Assembly: GCF_013449725.1 (NCBI RefSeq) | Contig: NZ_JACCFF010000001.1 | Coordinates: 1,798,001 to 1,862,000 of the forward strand | Length of the DNA: 64,000 nucleotides | Direction of reading: 5' to 3' | Origin: Mycobacteroides sp. LB1 | Lineage (GTDB): Bacteria > Actinomycetota > Actinomycetes > Mycobacteriales > Mycobacteriaceae | Shown here: in pieces, positions 53,220 through 61,299 of the stretch | Numbering within the stretch: the first letter of the stretch is position 1 | Layout: every line of letters begins with the position of its first letter | Notes under the pieces: generated by a model | The model's input: the letters and a program-made list of their open reading frames with translations, nothing else | What the model was told of the DNA's origin: nothing | Database searches by the model: none | Program-made: the position numbers and the translations under genes

Positions 53220-53633
53220 ATGCCCAGCGCGCAACGGAATTCACTCACGCAGAAGCCGGCGGCATCCGTACTGTTCTCACTGGTACTGGATGCCGTCGGC
53301 ATCTTCGTCTTCTGCACCATCGGCCGTCGCAGTCACGACGAAGGCATCACGCTGCTCGGCGTGTGGCAGACGGCGTGGCCATTCCTGACCGGCGCCGGCA
53401 TCGGCTGGCTCCTCAGCCGGGGCTGGACCCGCCCGGCCTCGGTGGCCCACACCGGGATCGCGGTCTGGGTCTGCACGGTCCTGTTCGGGATGATCCTGCG
53501 ACGACTAAGCAATCAGGGTGTGGCGTTCAGCTTTGTCATAGTCGCATCGCTGGTCACTGCGCTGTTCCTGCTCGGGTGGCGCGTCATCGCGAAACGACTG
53601 ATCCGCACGTCCCACGGCTCGTCAAAAAAGTAG
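53220..53633 (+). CDS. DUF3054 membrane protein
   Basis: 137 residues with four helices. The N-terminal LDAVGIFVFCTIGRRSHDEG, then GVWQTAWPFLTGAGIGWLLSRGW is the DUF3054 pattern. The gene is 30 bp after the YceI stop and may be co-transcribed. Function unknown. It ends with a basic tail. Confidence 0.85.
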   Translation: MPSAQRNSLTQKPAASVLFSLVLDAVGIFVFCTIGRRSHDEGITLLGVWQTAWPFLTGAGIGWLLSRGWTRPASVAHTGIAVWVCTVLFGMILRRLSNQGVAFSFVIVASLVTALFLLGWRVIAKRLIRTSHGSSKK

Positions 53634-53699
53634 AGAGCCACCGTCAGGATCTCGTCAGCGCGCTTGGATCCGCGCCCACGGCCCGCGCAAGCTGGCTGC

Positions 53700-53825
53700 A
53701 TGGAAGGTCTCGCCGCTGTGCTGGTTCCCCTCGCCGGTTATGCCGCGGTACTGCTCTCTGTGCGGTACCTCAATCGTCACGACGATGTCGCCCCGGCAGC
53801 AGGCTCCGAAGCCCTGACGCGTTAA
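53700..53825 (+). CDS. Possible small membrane peptide
   Basis: A 41-residue frame from ATG 53700 to TAA 53825 (MEGLAAVLVPLAGYAAVLLS, then RYLNRHDDVAPAA and a short tail). It has one predicted helix and a polar C terminus, and GC-rich third codon positions. No clear ribosome-binding site, but a perfect terminator hairpin starts 6 bp after its stop, which would fit a real transcript end. KdpF-like or orphan; not recognised. Confidence 0.45.
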   Translation: MEGLAAVLVPLAGYAAVLLSVRYLNRHDDVAPAAGSEALTR

Positions 53826-53831
53826 ACGCCA

Positions 53832-53884
53832 AAAAGGCCGTTTGTGCACGAACCCCGAGAAGGGTCGTGCACAAACGGCCTTTT
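53832..53884. terminator. Strong bidirectional intrinsic terminator
   Basis: Arms 53832-53851 and 53865-53884 pair perfectly over 20 bp, with GGCCGTTTGTGCACGA core and A/T runs at both outer ends (AAAA and TTTT), extended by ACCC/GGGT across a one-base bulge and a short loop. It sits between the plus-strand DUF3054/small ORF and the minus-strand haemophore-like gene. Confidence 0.88.
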
Positions 53885-53898
53885 GGTAACGACTACGG

Positions 53899-54639
53899 CT
53901 AGACGCGCGGCCCGGGTGCGGGGCCTGTTCCGACCGGGCCGGCCGGAGCGGGAGCGGCTGGAGCGGGTCCCGGCACTGGTCCGGGCCCCTGCGGGAAGTT
54001 GGCAGCCGGCACCTGGTTCTGGATGGCGGACTGCACGGCCGGGTTCTGCACGAGTGCCTGTGCCGCCGGGTTCTGCGCCACCGACTGTGCGGCCGGGTTC
54101 TGCGACAGCGCGGTCAGCAGTGCCGGGTTCACACCCATAGCGGCGGGGTTCAATCCACCGCCGTTGACAACCTGTGCCAGATCCAGCGGCAGACCGCACT
54201 TGGTGCGCAGGTCGTTAAGCGGTGCAGCGATGCCACCGAGTGAGCCGGCGACATCGGGCCGCGACACCAGGTAACTCTGCGTCTTGGTGGCGATCTCGTC
54301 CTGCGGGGCCGCCTTGATCTCGGTGAACGCCTGGTCGACGTCTGGATGCTGCTCCAGATAGCCCGCCGCGTTCTGCACCACGGTGCCGACGGTCTTGGTC
54401 ATCTTGCTGGCCTGGCACCCGTCCGGCGTGGGTGTGGCAGGAGTCACCGTCGCCGCAGCGGGTGCTGCGGCATTCGGGGTGGGTGCCGGTGCGGCGGGGG
54501 CCGCGGGAGCCGGAGCGGGAGTCGGGGGGACTGGTTCGGCCGCGGCAATGGGTGCCAGGGCGCTCATTGCGAGCCCGCCAGCGAGAACACCTGCGCTCAG
54601 CAAGCCGTAGGCCGTGCGCCGCGAGGTTGTGGCTGACAT
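53899..54639 (-). CDS. Secreted haemophore-like (MHB) protein, Rv0203-type
   Basis: 246 residues from ATG 54639, with AGGAGG upstream, instead of a 26-residue longer frame. Signal peptide RRTAYGLLSAGVLAGGLAMSAL with AAAEP cleavage region, then Pro/Ala-rich stretch, then a helical domain bounded by two cysteines (DGCQASKMTKTV and TKCGLPLDL) typical of the mycobacterial haemophore (MHB) fold. The C-terminal third is an Ala/Gln/Asn repeat (QNPAAQSVAQNPAAQALVQNP) ending in a Pro-rich tail, longer than Rv0203. Rv0203 passes haem to MmpL11/MmpL3; haem binding here is inferred from the fold and the adjacent mmpL11. Divergent from mmpL11. Confidence 0.8.
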   Translation of the reverse strand: MSATTSRRTAYGLLSAGVLAGGLAMSALAPIAAAEPVPPTPAPAPAAPAAPAPTPNAAAPAAATVTPATPTPDGCQASKMTKTVGTVVQNAAGYLEQHPDVDQAFTEIKAAPQDEIATKTQSYLVSRPDVAGSLGGIAAPLNDLRTKCGLPLDLAQVVNGGGLNPAAMGVNPALLTALSQNPAAQSVAQNPAAQALVQNPAVQSAIQNQVPAANFPQGPGPVPGPAPAAPAPAGPVGTGPAPGPRV

Positions 54640-54951
54640 GACATTCCTCCTACTTGTTTGTGGGATTACAGCCAAGGTATCGAAATTCGGCGGCATTTCG
54701 AAACACGGACTCGCCAAGTCACCAGAGAGTTACCGAGTCTTTATAGTCGGCCAGATTCTGAAATTCCGCATCCCGCTCACGATCCAACGCAACGTTGCCA
54801 GGGAGCGCGAAGAGCACGTCCAGCCACCACTCGTTTTTCGCCAAGGCAGTCTGTTAGTAACCGTGTCATTGCAGGTTGCCGGGATATATACAGACAACAC
54901 GCGTGGTTGGTCGCGTTGCTGTAGCATCACGAGCACGCCACAGGAGACTGC
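54640..54951. promoter_or_regulatory. Divergent promoter region of the haemophore-like gene and mmpL11
   Basis: 312 bp without a gene. It contains the inverted repeat TCGAAAT (54680-54686) / ATTTCGA (54695-54701, spacer 8) about 40 bp upstream of the haemophore-like start, and a 10-nt perfect palindrome GCAACGTTGC at 54789-54798. The GATATATAC segment (about 54880) offers a -10-like element toward mmpL11. No IdeR box (TTAGGTTAGGCTAACCTAA-like) is visible. Confidence 0.5.
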
Positions 54952-57774
54952 GTGCGTCACACCGAACGACAGGGACTATCTGTGCAGTCAGTCATGATGC
55001 GCACCAGCGACTACCTCCGTAGGTATCGCTGGTTGACCGTCGCTGTCTGGCTGATTCTCATTGTCGCCGCGGTAGGGCTGGTAGTCGACCGCGGCGAAAA
55101 GCTCACCGGCGGCGGCTTCGAGGTCGCCGGATCGCAGTCCCTCAAGGTGCACGACGCAATGGAGACCGGCTTCCGCGATCGGGGAGCCTCTCCGCTTGCC
55201 CTGGTCGCCGCACCCCGCCCCGACGCCAGCGTCACCGATATGACCGCCGCCGTCGACTATCTGAAGCAGGTGGCGGCTCAGATTCCTCAGGTGTCGATCG
55301 AGCCGATTCCCCCGCAACTGACCCCACAACCGGACCGTCCGTTCGTCGTCACCCTGCGGATCGGCTTCGACAACACCGGTGCGACCGATATCGCCAAGGA
55401 GCTCCGCAAGAAGATAGGTGTGCACGGCGGCGAGCCGGGGCAGATCGCAGGCGGCCGAGTGTCCCTGTATGTGATTGGGCAGGGCGCGCTGGGTGCCGCG
55501 ATGACCGAACAGATCGCCGGTGACATCAAGCAGGCCGAGAAATGGAACATCCCGGTCATCCTGATCGTGCTGATCGCGGCGTTCGGCTCTCTCGCTGCGG
55601 CCTCACTGCCCCTGCTACTGGGTCTGTGCACGGTGGCGTTGAGCGTCGCGCTCGTCCTCGCGCTGTCGAACATCACCACGATGTCGGTGTTCGCCCTGCC
55701 GACGGTGACGATGATCGGTCTCGCCGTCGCGGTGGACTACTCCCTCTTCATCCTCATGCGATACCGCGAAGAGCTGAACTCGGGGAAGAACCGGCAAGAG
55801 GCGATAGCCGCGGCCATGGCCACCTCGGGGCTCACGGTCACCTTCTCCGGCCTGACGGTGATCGCCGCCCTAGCCGGTATCTACCTGATCGGAACCCCCG
55901 CGCTGGCATCGATGGCCTCCGGCGCCATCATCGTCGTCGCGATCGCCGTTCTCACCTCCACCACGCTGATGCCCGCCCTGCTCGCCATCTTCGGCAAGGC
56001 CGCGGCCAACCAGTCCCGGCTGTTGCGCGTCTCACCGCTGCGCAAGCATTCGATCCCGTTCTGGCGCAAGTGGACCCAGCAGGTAATGCGCCGACCATGG
56101 CTTTCCGCGCTGGGCGCTTCGGTGTTCCTGCTCGCGCTCGCGGCACCGAGCCTGCACATGCACGTCTCCAATAGCATGCTGCGCCAATTCGATTCCTCCC
56201 ACGAAATCCGCCGAGGTATCGACGCGGCGGCCGTAGCCATGGGACCGGGTGCGCTGGGGCCGGTGCAGGTACTGCTTACCTTCACCGGCGATAAGGGCAA
56301 CGCGCAGGATCCTCAGCACGCACAGTTCCTCGAGACTGCGAAGGAGAAAATCGCGCAGGCCCCGAACATCGCGCGGGTTTCCGACCCGGCGTTCTCAACC
56401 AACGGTCACGACGCACTCATCTCGGCCGTACTGTCGGTGGACCCCGAGGCAACCGCGGCGCGCGATACCGTCAGCTGGCTGCGCACGAATGTGCCCGACG
56501 CGCTCGAGAATTCGGGAGCCGAGATCAATGTCGGCGGTCCGACGGCACTGCTGTTCGACTACGACAATCGGGTCGAACACTCCCTCTGGGCCGTCTTCGC
56601 ATTCGTCTGCGTGCTCGCATTCGTGATGCTGCTGGTTACCCTGCGCTCGCCGGTGCTGGCACTCAAGGGCGTGGTGATGACCGTGCTCTCCGTCGCCGCC
56701 GCCTACGGCAGCCTGGTGATCGTCTTCCAGTGGGGATGGTTGGAATTCTTGGGCTTCCACCAGGCCAATATCGACAGCAGTATCCCGCCGCTGGCCTTGG
56801 CGCTGACCTTCGGTCTCACCATGGACTACGAGATCTTCTTGCTAGCCCGCGTACGTGAGCGATACCTGCGTACCGGCGACTGCGGTGACGCTGTCTCATA
56901 CGGGGTACGCACCAGCGCGCGCACCATCACCAGCGCGGCACTCATCATGATCGCGGTGTTCATCGGATTCGCCTTCGCCGGAATGCCATTGGTGGCGCAG
57001 CTGGGCGTGGCGTGCGCGGTGGCGATAGCCGTTGACGCGACGGTGGTGCGCCTGGTCCTGGTACCAGCGCTGATGTCGATGTTCAACAAGCGCAACTGGT
57101 GGCTGCCCGGCTGGCTCGATCGGGTGCTACCCACGGTGGACTTTGAAACCCCCTGTGTCGACGAGCTTCCGGGCCCGCACACCGAAAGTGCGCTGCGGCT
57201 GCAGGGTTCCGGATTTGAGGAACCGCGCATCGACTACCACGCCATTGCCGTCTCGGCGGCCAGGCTCAAGCGCCTATCCGATGACACTGTTGCGGTACCC
57301 GAGACACAGCCGATGCTCGCGGACCGCTGGCGTGACAACTTGACTGTGGCCCTGGAGTCCCTGCAGGCCGGCAAAAATGGAACACATACCGACACAATCG
57401 AAATGCCTGGACCTCTGTCCCGGATCACACCGATGGAAATCGCCCAGGTCAAGCTGCCGACCGGACAGAAATGCGCGGTGCCCACCGACGCCGAAGCGCT
57501 CCGCATGCAGGGACTTTTATTGATGCGCCGCAATGCCGAACGCGATTACACCGAGTTCGCCCGGCTCGCTTCGCTGATGGAACCACGGATGGCGGCGAAG
57601 GTCCTCGCCGGGATCGATCAGCATTACTGTGTACAGTCCAATCAGCGGTGGGTTTCCAGCCAGCTGGTGCGCCGGCTCGCTGACCCGAAGCCCGGCGATG
57701 GCACGATCGAAAGCCCAGCGGTGCGCAGACAGTGTCTGTCCGTGGCGGTGGCGATGTTGGAGGATGCGAGGTGA
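54952..57774 (+). CDS. mmpL11: RND lipid transporter MmpL11
   Basis: 940 residues from GTG 54952, with AGGAGA 5 nt upstream. Twelve helices, two periplasmic domains. The Asp-Tyr pairs are at 262-263 (AVAVDYSLFILMRYREE) and 625-626 (GLTMDYEIFLLARVRERY). MmpL11 exports mycolate-containing lipids (monomeromycolyl diacylglycerol and wax esters) and is linked to haem acquisition in M. tuberculosis; these functions are by family. Residues about 740-940 form a cytoplasmic domain. The next gene starts 4 bp before its stop (GTGA). Confidence 0.95.
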   Translation: MRHTERQGLSVQSVMMRTSDYLRRYRWLTVAVWLILIVAAVGLVVDRGEKLTGGGFEVAGSQSLKVHDAMETGFRDRGASPLALVAAPRPDASVTDMTAAVDYLKQVAAQIPQVSIEPIPPQLTPQPDRPFVVTLRIGFDNTGATDIAKELRKKIGVHGGEPGQIAGGRVSLYVIGQGALGAAMTEQIAGDIKQAEKWNIPVILIVLIAAFGSLAAASLPLLLGLCTVALSVALVLALSNITTMSVFALPTVTMIGLAVAVDYSLFILMRYREELNSGKNRQEAIAAAMATSGLTVTFSGLTVIAALAGIYLIGTPALASMASGAIIVVAIAVLTSTTLMPALLAIFGKAAANQSRLLRVSPLRKHSIPFWRKWTQQVMRRPWLSALGASVFLLALAAPSLHMHVSNSMLRQFDSSHEIRRGIDAAAVAMGPGALGPVQVLLTFTGDKGNAQDPQHAQFLETAKEKIAQAPNIARVSDPAFSTNGHDALISAVLSVDPEATAARDTVSWLRTNVPDALENSGAEINVGGPTALLFDYDNRVEHSLWAVFAFVCVLAFVMLLVTLRSPVLALKGVVMTVLSVAAAYGSLVIVFQWGWLEFLGFHQANIDSSIPPLALALTFGLTMDYEIFLLARVRERYLRTGDCGDAVSYGVRTSARTITSAALIMIAVFIGFAFAGMPLVAQLGVACAVAIAVDATVVRLVLVPALMSMFNKRNWWLPGWLDRVLPTVDFETPCVDELPGPHTESALRLQGSGFEEPRIDYHAIAVSAARLKRLSDDTVAVPETQPMLADRWRDNLTVALESLQAGKNGTHTDTIEMPGPLSRITPMEIAQVKLPTGQKCAVPTDAEALRMQGLLLMRRNAERDYTEFARLASLMEPRMAAKVLAGIDQHYCVQSNQRWVSSQLVRRLADPKPGDGTIESPAVRRQCLSVAVAMLEDAR

Positions 57775-58292
57775 CGGTCACGAGCGACGCGCCGGCCGTC
57801 TCCCCCGAAGTGCCCGATGAGCCTTCGGGTTCCGGCGCCACGGACACTGGTTCCGACCAGCCGCAGCACGGTGGCAAGCCGGTCACTCATTGGACCACCG
57901 CTGAGATGCTGGGTGCCCTGCAAAGCGGCGACCTGTCTGATTGGCAAGAAATCGTCCACGCGCTCAAACGTGACCCGTTCGGACGAACCGCACGCCAGGT
58001 CGAGGAAGCGCTCGGCTCCGATGAGCTCTACGGCATTTCAAACGCACTGCAGGAAGTTCTCACCCGAGCCCGCGACGATCTTGCCGAGGCCGAACGGCGC
58101 GAGGCGACCAACGAGATCAACCTGTTGTTCGAGGCCTCCGGTCTACGCGAGGCCGAGTTTGCCTCCCGCATAGGTGTTTCAAGTGGTGAGCTCTCCGCAT
58201 ATCTGGCGGGTACGAGCATGCCCTCGGTGGCGATGCTGATCCGTATGCGCCGAGTCGCCCGCCGGTTCGGGCGCACCCGACCTCGCGGATAG
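57771..58292 (+). CDS. Small DNA-binding-like protein after mmpL11 (Rv0201c-like)
   Basis: 173 residues from GTG 57771, overlapping the mmpL11 stop by 4 bp (Rv0201c is 166). The first ~50 residues are disordered; 60-170 are helical. LLFEASGLREAEFASRIGVSSGELSAYLAGTSMPSVAMLIRMRRVARR resembles a Cro/HTH_3 motif. It is translationally coupled to mmpL11, so a regulator or partner of that transporter is a plausible, unproven role. Confidence 0.65.
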   Translation: MTVTSDAPAVSPEVPDEPSGSGATDTGSDQPQHGGKPVTHWTTAEMLGALQSGDLSDWQEIVHALKRDPFGRTARQVEEALGSDELYGISNALQEVLTRARDDLAEAERREATNEINLLFEASGLREAEFASRIGVSSGELSAYLAGTSMPSVAMLIRMRRVARRFGRTRPRG

Positions 58293-58404
58293 CCATCCCT
58301 ATTCCGCTGACATTGTTTACGGGTACCTGCGTAACCAATGCCAGTTCCCTGAAAGACCGTGGATCGTTATGGCAGCCCTCCTGAAATCGGCCTAACCTCG
58401 TGCC

Positions 58405-58842
58405 ATGACCGACGAGACGAAAACCGACGAACCCACCACTCCCACTCCCGCGCCGCCACCTGCACCGACGGTCGCCCCGGGACCACCAAAGCTCCCGCCC
58501 TCGAATGTCGGCTGGGCCGTGGCCGCCGTTGTCTTCTTCTGGCCGTTGGCCTTCAGCGCCTTCACGAACGCGCTGAACGTCACCCAGTTCTGGATCACCG
58601 GCCAGTACGACCGCGCCCAGGAGTCCTCGGACCGCGCCAAACTACTCGGCAAGATCGCCCTGCTGACCGGCCTGGTACTGCTGTTCCTGTTCATCGCGTT
58701 CCGTATCGCGTGCGCCATCTGGTGGCACACCCACGGCGGTGGCGGTGGCTGGGGCCACCACGGCGGACACGGCGGCTGGGAACGTAGTGACGACGGATGG
58801 GACGGCCCCGGACAAATGGGCCGCCCCGGCCGTGACAACTAG
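58405..58842 (+). CDS. CD225/dispanin-family protein with His/Gly-rich tail
   Basis: 145 residues. A Pro/Thr-rich start (to about residue 35) precedes two helices, with NVGWAVAAVVFFWPLAFSAFTNALNVTQFWITGQYDRAQESSDRAK as the CD225/dispanin core (PF04505). The second helix (LLFLFIAFRIACAIWWHTH) runs into a Gly/His-rich segment (HGGGGGWGHHGGHGGW) that could bind metal. Bacterial dispanins are uncharacterised but are thought to affect membrane curvature or fusion as their eukaryotic IFITM relatives do. The stop codon abuts the eis stop on the other strand. Confidence 0.8.
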   Translation: MTDETKTDEPTTPTPAPPPAPTVAPGPPKLPPSNVGWAVAAVVFFWPLAFSAFTNALNVTQFWITGQYDRAQESSDRAKLLGKIALLTGLVLLFLFIAFRIACAIWWHTHGGGGGWGHHGGHGGWERSDDGWDGPGQMGRPGRDN

Positions 58843-60078
58843 CTAGAAGTCGTCGGGCGCACTGGGTGCGACGGGCCAGCCGAATGCGATGGCGGCCCGT
58901 CGCACTGCGCCTGCCCGCAGTTCGGTGACCAAGCCGGCACTGGCCAGCGCCTGCAGACCCACCCCACCCATGTAGACGGACCCGAGATCACGCACGGTCA
59001 GCGCGATATCGGCTTCCTCCGTGGTGATTTCACAACGGGCATCGGTCAGACCGCCGCGCAGGCGGTAGCGTCCGGAGTTCTCCGGGAGGAACTGGTCGGT
59101 CACCTCAAACACCACATCCACCTCGGCGGCGTATCGCCGCTGTGACAGCGCCCGTGGAATATCGAGCAGCCGCACATGAATCGCGTCGCCCACGGCACAT
59201 TCCAGTGCCGAATGGTTGGCCACCAGGTAGCGGAGCTCCTCGTGCACCGATGCACCGTGATACTTGATCTTGCGTACCAGGTCCATATCCAGCAGGTAGC
59301 GCCAGGTTCTGGCGTAGGCGCGGGAGTTGGTGCCGAGTACCTCTTGCACGTGCAGCTCGCTATTGGGTCCCGAGTCGCTCCACTCGGACTTGGGCCGGTA
59401 GATGGCGAATCCGCTGACCGTTCCATCGGATTCGTAGTGCAGGACGAAGCGGACCTTGCCCGAGTCCTTCTGCCGCTCCTCATTGTCAAAGGTCCAGGAG
59501 GCCCACCACTCCGGAGTTCTGGACATTTGCCCGGGCAGGTCCGCAATAGCGGCATCGTAAACAGCCGGGGCCGAGGCCAGGAAGGTCTCCGCATCCACCT
59601 CTTCCAGGGTGCCGTCGCCAAGGTCTACGTCCGGCCGGAATGCCAGCTCGCGCACCGGCCCGGACAAGTCCGCGGCCTCCGTCGCGACCCCGTAGCCAAA
59701 TCGGCCGTAAATCAACGCTTCCGAGGCGAACAGCATGGCGAGCGCCTCGCCGCGCGACCGGATGTCCTCGAGCTGATGGCGCATCATGGCCGTCAACAGG
59801 CCGCGGCGGCGATGCGTCGGCAATACCGTGACCGCGGTGACAGCGGCGACCGGGACGACGGCACCGCCCGGCAGCACCACCTGACGGCTGAAGGCACCCG
59901 CCGTCGACACCCACCGTTTTCCGTTGTGGAAACCGATCATCCGGTCCAGCTCGGTGAACTTGCGGTTGACCTCGATCTCGTCCTTCCGTAGCTCCTGCAG
60001 GAACACGGAATACGACGAGGTCATGTACGACTCGTAGTCGTCCTCATCTTGGATGGTGCGTAGGGTCAGCTCAGACAC
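58843..60078 (-). CDS. eis2: Eis-family N-acetyltransferase (Eis2-like)
   Basis: 411 residues from GTG 60078 (SELTLRTIQDEDDYES). The Eis layout is two GNAT domains and a SCP-like C-terminal domain, with VTAVTVLPTHRRRGLLTAMMRHQL as the acetyl-CoA site and a C-terminal carboxylate (APDDF). Eis2 of M. abscessus (MAB_4532c) acetylates aminoglycosides and capreomycin and is WhiB7-controlled; the sequence resembles what I remember of it but is not identical. It lacks the usual leader: a TAGACAT -10 element lies 6 nt from the GTG. Convergent with the CD225 gene. Confidence 0.9.
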   Translation of the reverse strand: MSELTLRTIQDEDDYESYMTSSYSVFLQELRKDEIEVNRKFTELDRMIGFHNGKRWVSTAGAFSRQVVLPGGAVVPVAAVTAVTVLPTHRRRGLLTAMMRHQLEDIRSRGEALAMLFASEALIYGRFGYGVATEAADLSGPVRELAFRPDVDLGDGTLEEVDAETFLASAPAVYDAAIADLPGQMSRTPEWWASWTFDNEERQKDSGKVRFVLHYESDGTVSGFAIYRPKSEWSDSGPNSELHVQEVLGTNSRAYARTWRYLLDMDLVRKIKYHGASVHEELRYLVANHSALECAVGDAIHVRLLDIPRALSQRRYAAEVDVVFEVTDQFLPENSGRYRLRGGLTDARCEITTEEADIALTVRDLGSVYMGGVGLQALASAGLVTELRAGAVRRAAIAFGWPVAPSAPDDF

Positions 60079-60084
60079 ATACCC

Positions 60085-60091
60085 ATGTCTA
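60085..60091 (-). promoter_or_regulatory. -10-like element TAGACAT for leaderless eis2 mRNA
   Basis: TAGACAT on the minus strand, 6 nt before the GTG at 60078, so transcription would start at about the initiation codon. Leaderless mRNAs are common in mycobacteria. A short AAAACT run about 40 bp upstream might be part of a WhiB7-type AT-rich element, but this is weak. Confidence 0.4.
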
Positions 60092-60157
60092 CCGTGCCAT
60101 GCCAAGACCTGTCACCTGAGTTTTCGGTGTGCTGCGCGTTACCAGAAAGGAACCTCG

Positions 60158-60577
60158 GTGTGGACTGCCCCCGATAACGCGACCATCGCCCAGATTCTGC
60201 GTGATACCAAGAGCATTGCGATTGTGGGAGTTTCAGCCAATCCGGACCGGCCGAGCCACGGCGTCTATCGCTATCTGGCCTCGCACAGCTCCTATCGGAT
60301 CTTCCTGGTGAATCCGACCATCGCCGAGCTCGACGGCGAGACCGTCTACCCCAGTCTTGAGGCACTGCCCGAGACACCCGATCTGGTGGATGTGTTCCGC
60401 CGCCGCGAGGAGCTGGCGGGCATCACCCAAGAGGCCATCGACATCGGTGCACGCACACTGTGGTTTCAGCTCGATCTCGTTGACGTCGATGCCGCGAACA
60501 AGGCGACCGACGCCGGACTTCAGGTCGTTATGGACCGGTGCACCGAAATCGAATTCGCGCGGATCAGTTCACGCTAG
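60158..60577 (+). CDS. CoA-binding domain protein (Rossmann fold)
   Basis: 139 residues from GTG 60158 with AAAGGA upstream (a longer frame covers the eis2 promoter and is rejected). SIAIVGVSANPDRPSHGVYRYL and IFLVNPTIAELDGETVYPSLEALPETPDLVDVF and GARTLWFQLDLVDVDA are typical of the CoA-binding (PF13380) small proteins related to succinyl-CoA ligase alpha N-domains. Function unknown. Its TAG stop and the convergent gene's stop share a CTAG (60574-60577). Confidence 0.85.
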   Translation: MWTAPDNATIAQILRDTKSIAIVGVSANPDRPSHGVYRYLASHSSYRIFLVNPTIAELDGETVYPSLEALPETPDLVDVFRRREELAGITQEAIDIGARTLWFQLDLVDVDAANKATDAGLQVVMDRCTEIEFARISSR

Positions 60578-61299
60578 TTTCCGGCGCTAGCCTTCAGCGA
60601 CTGACCGCCGACCCGGTCGATCGGCGCGATGTTGTCCACGAGCCAGCGGCCATCGCGTTTGGCAAGCGTCATCCGCAGCGCCAGCACCGCTTCCACCGAC
60701 TGCGTCTTCGCCGCGGTGCTTGTCCGCCGCACCAGCGTGGCTGCCACTCCGGACTCCGGACCGATTGCTTCCAGACCCACTGAGATGACCTCACCCTTCT
60801 GCGAGATCCCCTTGGCCTTCAGCTCGGCGGTGGCCCGGTCGAAATCACGCGTGAAGGATTGAGCCTGCTCCTGGGTCATGTGCTCGGTGGCCTTGTGCAC
60901 GTAGGTGTCCGGGCTGCTGGGGTTGTAGTTCACCACCGCCTCGGCCACCGTGGCAACGACATCGGTGACGGCTGCGCGGTCCGCGTTTCCCGCACGATCG
61001 GGCACCGTCCAGTCTCGGTATCCCACCACCGCAACGGCCACCACCGCGGCGGCGGCCAGGGCCGCGATCCCGGTGCGTAACCCAGGACCGTCGTCGTCCG
61101 TGCCGAAGGTGACCGAATCACGCCTGGCCAGATAGGCGTTCAGCGCAACCCCCTGGGCGATGAGCAGCCCTGCAGCGGTGCCTATCGCCACCCACCAGGT
61201 GGGCCAGCCCAGAATTACACCGAGCATCACGATCGCGAGCAACGCCACCAACGGTGCCAGCACATCAAAGAGAATGACGCGCAAAACATTCCGGCTCAC
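60574..61299 (-). CDS. Membrane-anchored protein, Rv0200-like
   Basis: 241 residues from GTG 61299, which overlaps the upstream gene by 4 bp. Two to three N-terminal helices (LFDVLAPLVALLAIVMLGVIL, WWVAIGTAAGLLIAQG, then IAALAAAAVVAVAVVGY) precede an extracytoplasmic domain (about 110-241) with an Mce-associated-protein-like fold (EAVVNYNPSSPDTYVHKATEHMTQEQAQSFTRDF). Family of Mce-associated (Mas) NTF2-like proteins is possible. It works with the preceding gene; exact role unknown. Confidence 0.7.
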   Translation of the reverse strand: MSRNVLRVILFDVLAPLVALLAIVMLGVILGWPTWWVAIGTAAGLLIAQGVALNAYLARRDSVTFGTDDDGPGLRTGIAALAAAAVVAVAVVGYRDWTVPDRAGNADRAAVTDVVATVAEAVVNYNPSSPDTYVHKATEHMTQEQAQSFTRDFDRATAELKAKGISQKGEVISVGLEAIGPESGVAATLVRRTSTAAKTQSVEAVLALRMTLAKRDGRWLVDNIAPIDRVGGQSLKASAGN

